From: Azolla pinnata
Taxonomy: Eukaryota > Streptophyta > Polypodiopsida > Salviniales > Salviniaceae
Reading direction: 5' to 3'
NCBI GenBank assembly: GCA_037176905.1
Contig: JBBBWG010002114.1
Coordinates: forward strand, 9,241-73,240
Length of the DNA: 64,000 nucleotides
The notes beneath the pieces were generated by a model, which saw only the letters and a list, made by a program, of their open reading frames with translations, made no database searches and was not told where the DNA came from. The translations under genes and the position numbers were made by a program. Positions 53,669 to 64,000 of this stretch are shown piece after piece (within the stretch, counting starts at the first letter, position 1; every line of letters starts with the position of its first letter).

Positions 53669-54498
53669 AAAACTCATTTGCAGCAATAGGATAGAACCTA
53701 ACCTGGAATCAACATACTTAAATTATTGGAATGACAGATGAATCACGATCAATTAGCAAACGTGAACGCTGATATTTGAGAACAATTGGTAGTTCTTATT
53801 GTGGTGCACTTGCACTACTGTCATGATACAAAAATTGATATGAAAAAATGTCTCATCCCAAATAAAAATCAAGCTTGCTAAATGCCAAGAGCGCACAGCA
53901 TCATTAGCACATCACTTGGCGCAGAAGATGAACTCCAAACCCTGAAGACCAATCTCGAATTCCAAAAATGCAAAATCATCCTATGAAAACTGTCCCCCTA
54001 CGTTTTGTTAAAGATTAGGGAACCCAAGCACAAGAATTGTACAATTTCGAAATGTCATTATTTTTTACACATATATACAGGATTGGGCATCTTGTGATTG
54101 GTCAATACAAGTTTATTTACTGTTGATATATATAGCGGGATGGGACTAATTGAGCTATTAGCTTGTAAGTAGTGAAATAAAACGGCTGAGTTGAAAGCTC
54201 ATGTCTTCTTTTGCTCTTTAAAATGTGTCCCTACACCCCTGTGAGAATTCGTTGTCTAGACATTATAATGAGTGACAAATCCTATATGTAATCTCGTATT
54301 TTCATTTGACTTATGTTTTCCACCTATTGCAGAGGGACCGGGATACTATTATCTTGACAACTTACCGATAACCATAGCAACGGTTCTTCACCAATAATCT
54401 ATGAACTGTGTTACCCTGACTGACTACTTTCCTCATCAGCGCTTCTTGTCTTAGCTATGCTAGAAAGCAGCTCTTGTAGCACTTTTGCATTCAAAGGT
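53669..54498. other. Convergent intergenic region (CFAP184 / histidine kinase)
   Basis: 3' flanks of both genes. AATAAA at 53861-53866 may end the CFAP184 transcript. The stretch 54410-54498 reads, in another frame, like the missing end of the histidine kinase receiver domain. Confidence 0.5.
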
Positions 54499-62957
<8,459 letters not shown>

Positions 62958-63180
62958 TACACAACCGTGAGGGTCACCTCTTTGACCACAGCTCCTGTTT
63001 GTAGGCAATGTCTACCTATGGCCTATCATATACCCTATCCAGCTGCTGAGGTTCCATCACCATCATTCTCATCATCATCATCCGCCTGCAAATAGCTGAC
63101 CTTCTGAGTGTTTTCACAGTAAGAACTCAGAAAAAAAATTGTATTGCCGAAGGTCATGAATCTGCTGGTCCAGGCACAAC
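62958..63180 (-). promoter_or_regulatory. 5' flank/leader of the histidine kinase
   Basis: Sequence just upstream of the histidine kinase ATG (62957). The frame is open for another 17 codons to a stop at 63014, so the first in-frame ATG was chosen. An ATC microsatellite (63057-63081) lies here. Confidence 0.4.
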
Positions 63181-63189
63181 CGTTACTTT

Positions 63190-63990
63190 GAGATTGATTT
63201 GGGGTCGAAGGTTTTAGAATTATGTAGTGACCTGATTTGAACGGTTAATCAGACATTGATTGACAAAGGAACATACAAACTTCACGTTAGTTTGAGGAAG
63301 ATTTTCTGTTCAAGGCTTTAGGATAAAAACCTTCCTTGATTTGAAAATTTGATGAGACATCAATTGACTGAAGAAGACAAATGCTGCTTTTTTTGAGGCA
63401 AATTTTGAGTTCAGGGACCATGTAGCGAGTTGAGTTGATTCGAAAATTTTCATAAGGGAAAGATTGATCAAAGAAAGTCAAACAGTTACTGCTAGATCGA
63501 GGCAGATTAGGAGCTTAAGTTTAGACGCACTAAGTGGTTTGATTCGATATTTTGATGAGATTATCGAATCAAAGAAAGACAGATTATCTGTTTGTCTGAG
63601 GCAGATTTTGAATTCAAGGCTTCAGGATTATAAAGTTCCTCGTTACTAACTCCGTCAGATATCATTTGATGGAAGAAAAACATTTGCTGTCAGTTTGAGG
63701 CAAGTTAGAGGTTTTCGGATGATGAAGTGACTTGATTTGAGAACTTGATCAGATATCATTTGATAGAAGAGAAAAGGCGGATTTAGACTTCACGTTCAGA
63801 GAATTTATGAAGTTCCTTGTTCTTGAAGATTTGATCAGACATGGATTGAACAAAGAAAGACAAATACTTACTCTCAGATTTATAATTCAAGGCTTTACGA
63901 TCATGAAGTCGCTTGCTTGTTCTGGACGTTTGATCAGATAATCGATTGATCAGAGAAAGATGGATACTTCAGGCAGATTTGAAGGGTACT
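63190..63990. repeat. Degenerate ~110-120-bp tandem repeat, about 7 copies
   Basis: Recurring order of phrases: TGATCAGACAT-GATTGA, CAAAGAAAGACAAAT, a GTTTGAGGCAGATTT phrase, GAATTCAAGGCTT-AGGAT, ATGAAGT-CTTGATTTG. Instances start near 63215, 63330, 63445, 63540, 63640, 63735 and 63830. Units are heavily diverged and interrupted by small indels, so the array is old; it may run past the right edge. Confidence 0.75.
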
Positions 63991-64000
63991 ACTGTTGCCA

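Overview
This window is nuclear DNA of a land plant. Every gene except NOG1 is split by GT-AG introns, and the proteins belong to plant families: a light-harvesting-protein translocation factor, a DYW-class PPR editing factor, a receptor-like cytoplasmic kinase, a plant phospholipid:sterol acyltransferase and a plant NST1-like protein. A ciliary coiled-coil gene (CFAP184/CCDC96 type) means the plant probably makes swimming sperm, so it is a seed-free plant (or a cycad/Ginkgo-like one) rather than a flowering plant. The PPR repeat style recalls ferns and lycophytes; that placement is inference.

Layout: 1-1487 is a CAC/CAT microsatellite followed by the leader of PSAT1. 1488-8236 (+) is a complete 15-exon PSAT1-like gene. 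8237-11036 is intergenic and holds a 1-kb CATA/CATG tetranucleotide array and a TC tract. 11037-20233 (+) is a complete 8-exon NST1-like gene. 20234-25851 is gene-poor: two GAT/GGT arrays and a 40-bp AT-rich minisatellite of about 21 copies. 25852-27715 (+) is the two-exon LTD gene. 29271-32454 (+) is a three-exon PLS-DYW PPR gene. 33976-35985 (-) is intronless NOG1. 39203-41891 (+) is a seven-exon RLCK. 42711-44959 (-) is a four-exon alpha-tubulin. 47342-53668 (+) is the ten-exon CFAP184-like gene, head to head with the tubulin. 54499-62957 (-) is a 14-exon hybrid histidine kinase (double-Cache-like sensor, HAMP, kinase core, two receivers). The right edge is a degenerate tandem repeat of about 110 bp.

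I reconstructed all spliced genes by hand from splice signals, reading-frame phase and remembered family sequence. The phases close across every junction and most lengths match the families (tubulin exactly 450 aa, PSAT1 640, LTD 172).

There is no operon logic and I see no new multigene system. The genes are ordinary housekeeping, plastid, signalling and cilium genes. The more unusual points are: the tubulin/cilium head-to-head pair; a histidine kinase with a sensor architecture unlike the well-known plant receptors and a frame break near the end of its last receiver; fossil copies of an exon edge inside one of its introns; a DYW domain ending in DMF; telo-box motifs at the 5' ends of many of the genes; and an exceptional load of micro- and minisatellites, usually placed just upstream of genes or in introns.
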